Below, piece by piece: positions 63,626 through 64,000 of a stretch of 64,000 nucleotides of DNA. The stretch covers positions 1 to 64,000 of the forward strand of contig DBFBGR010000025.1 of assembly GCA_048201935.1 (NCBI GenBank). Reading direction: 5' to 3'. The notes below the pieces were generated by a model. It ran no database searches, was not told the origin of the DNA, and saw nothing but the letters and a program-made list of their open reading frames with translations. The first letter of the stretch is position 1. Each line of letters begins with the position of its first letter. This DNA is from MGBC124762 sp048201935 (GTDB lineage Bacteria > Bacillota > Clostridia > Oscillospirales > Oscillospiraceae). The translations under genes and the position numbers were made by a program.

Positions 63626-64000
63626 ATGACAGGAGATGTGATTAAAGTCAACATTCTGGCCACGAGGGTCATCGCCAACGTCTCCGAGGCCATCGCCCAG
63701 CAGCTCAAACTGCCCCAGGGCCACCGCTCCATCGGCATCATCACCACCGACTGTGACGACGCCACCTACTGCGCTCTGGACGAGGCCACCAAGAAGTCCC
63801 AGGTCTCGGTGGTCTACGGCAAGAGCCTCTACGCCGGAGCGGCCAACGCCTCCACCAAGTACGCCGGCGAGGTCATCGGTATTCTGGCCGGGCCCAACCC
63901 CTCGGAGGTCAGCTCGGGTCTGCGCTCGGCGGTGGACTTTTTGGAGAGCGGCGTGGGCTTTGTCAGCGCCAACGCCGACGACAGCGTGGTCTACTTCGCC
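63626..64000 (+). CDS. eutL: Ethanolamine microcompartment shell protein EutL (partial)
   Basis: This gene starts at ATG 63626 (AAGGAG upstream) and runs off the window after 125 codons. The visible part reads like the first BMC domain of the pseudohexameric trimer EutL: HRSIGIITTDCDDATYCALD, EATKKSQVSVVYGKSLYAGA, GEVIGILAGPNPSEVSSGLR. EutL tiles the shell facets and has a gated central pore for substrate entry. It is 4 nt after eutC. Confidence 0.94.
   Translation, partial: MTGDVIKVNILATRVIANVSEAIAQQLKLPQGHRSIGIITTDCDDATYCALDEATKKSQVSVVYGKSLYAGAANASTKYAGEVIGILAGPNPSEVSSGLRSAVDFLESGVGFVSANADDSVVYFA

Overview
The window is a GC-rich, gene-dense piece of a low-copy bacterial chromosome that reads as a spore-forming, gut-type Firmicute of the Oscillospiraceae (Flavonifractor / Lawsonibacter-like). 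Support for this is the dipicolinate synthase pair dpaA-dpaB, the murB-rapZ-yvcK-whiA-dnaE block, a Firmicute T-box leader, IreB, a csaB-type pyruvyl transferase plus an S-layer-homology protein, a PerR/superoxide-reductase/rubrerythrin anaerobe stress cluster, and an ethanolamine microcompartment operon. The genus is inference; the phylum and the sporulating anaerobe lifestyle rest on several independent gene families. There is no prophage, IS element, CRISPR array, rRNA or tRNA. The only stable RNA gene is tmRNA.

Layout. 0-2.5 kb: an ECF sigma/anti-sigma pair with a cre-like palindrome in its leader, and a DUF4330-PAP2 operon. 2.5-5.9 kb: an envelope glycan operon whose first gene is a GT4-CsaB fusion. 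5.9-13.8 kb: rpoB-rpoC with its own promoter and a structured leader, without the usual ribosomal-protein neighbours. 13.9-22.4 kb: a hemolysin-III/PAQR protein, an XRE membrane regulator coupled to a 44-residue membrane peptide, DUF1846-pyrG, a secreted stalk-domain protein, and perR-dfx-rbr. 22.4-28 kb: purA, a T-box-controlled pheS-pheT operon, ireB. 28-35 kb: a lipoprotein-response regulator-histidine kinase operon, then on the minus strand a DUF2975-XRE-DUF4173-membrane protein operon with a frameshifted DUF4173 gene. 35-44.4 kb: murB-rapZ-yvcK-whiA-(orphan)-dnaE-rlu-ydeI. 44.4-48 kb: a decayed HAD phosphatase gene, a small orphan, an AraC regulator, a lipoprotein, exoA and an XRE regulator. 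48-54.4 kb: a MacA/MacB exporter co-directional with a three-SLH surface protein. 54.4-56 kb: smpB, cyclophilin, ssrA. 56-57.5 kb: dpaAB. 57.5-58.8 kb: a GT-C-like membrane protein. 58.9-64 kb: adh-eutA-eutB-eutC-eutL, cut by the window end.

How the genes connect. Three themes recur. The first is the cell surface: the GT-CsaB fusion should make the pyruvylated wall polymer that SLH domains bind, and a three-SLH protein sits in a run with a Mac-type exporter. The second is membrane-anchored or coupled regulation: ECF/anti-sigma, XRE-TM plus micropeptide, XRE plus DUF2975, and a lipoprotein-led two-component system. The third is anaerobe physiology: superoxide reduction, ethanolamine breakdown and spore dipicolinate. 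Nothing here is an obvious new defence or mobile system. The best candidates for undescribed biology are the exporter/SLH module with PhoB-like direct repeats upstream, the coupled XRE-TM/micropeptide pair, the lipoprotein-led two-component operon, and the stalk protein whose C-terminus resembles a decarboxylase membrane motif.
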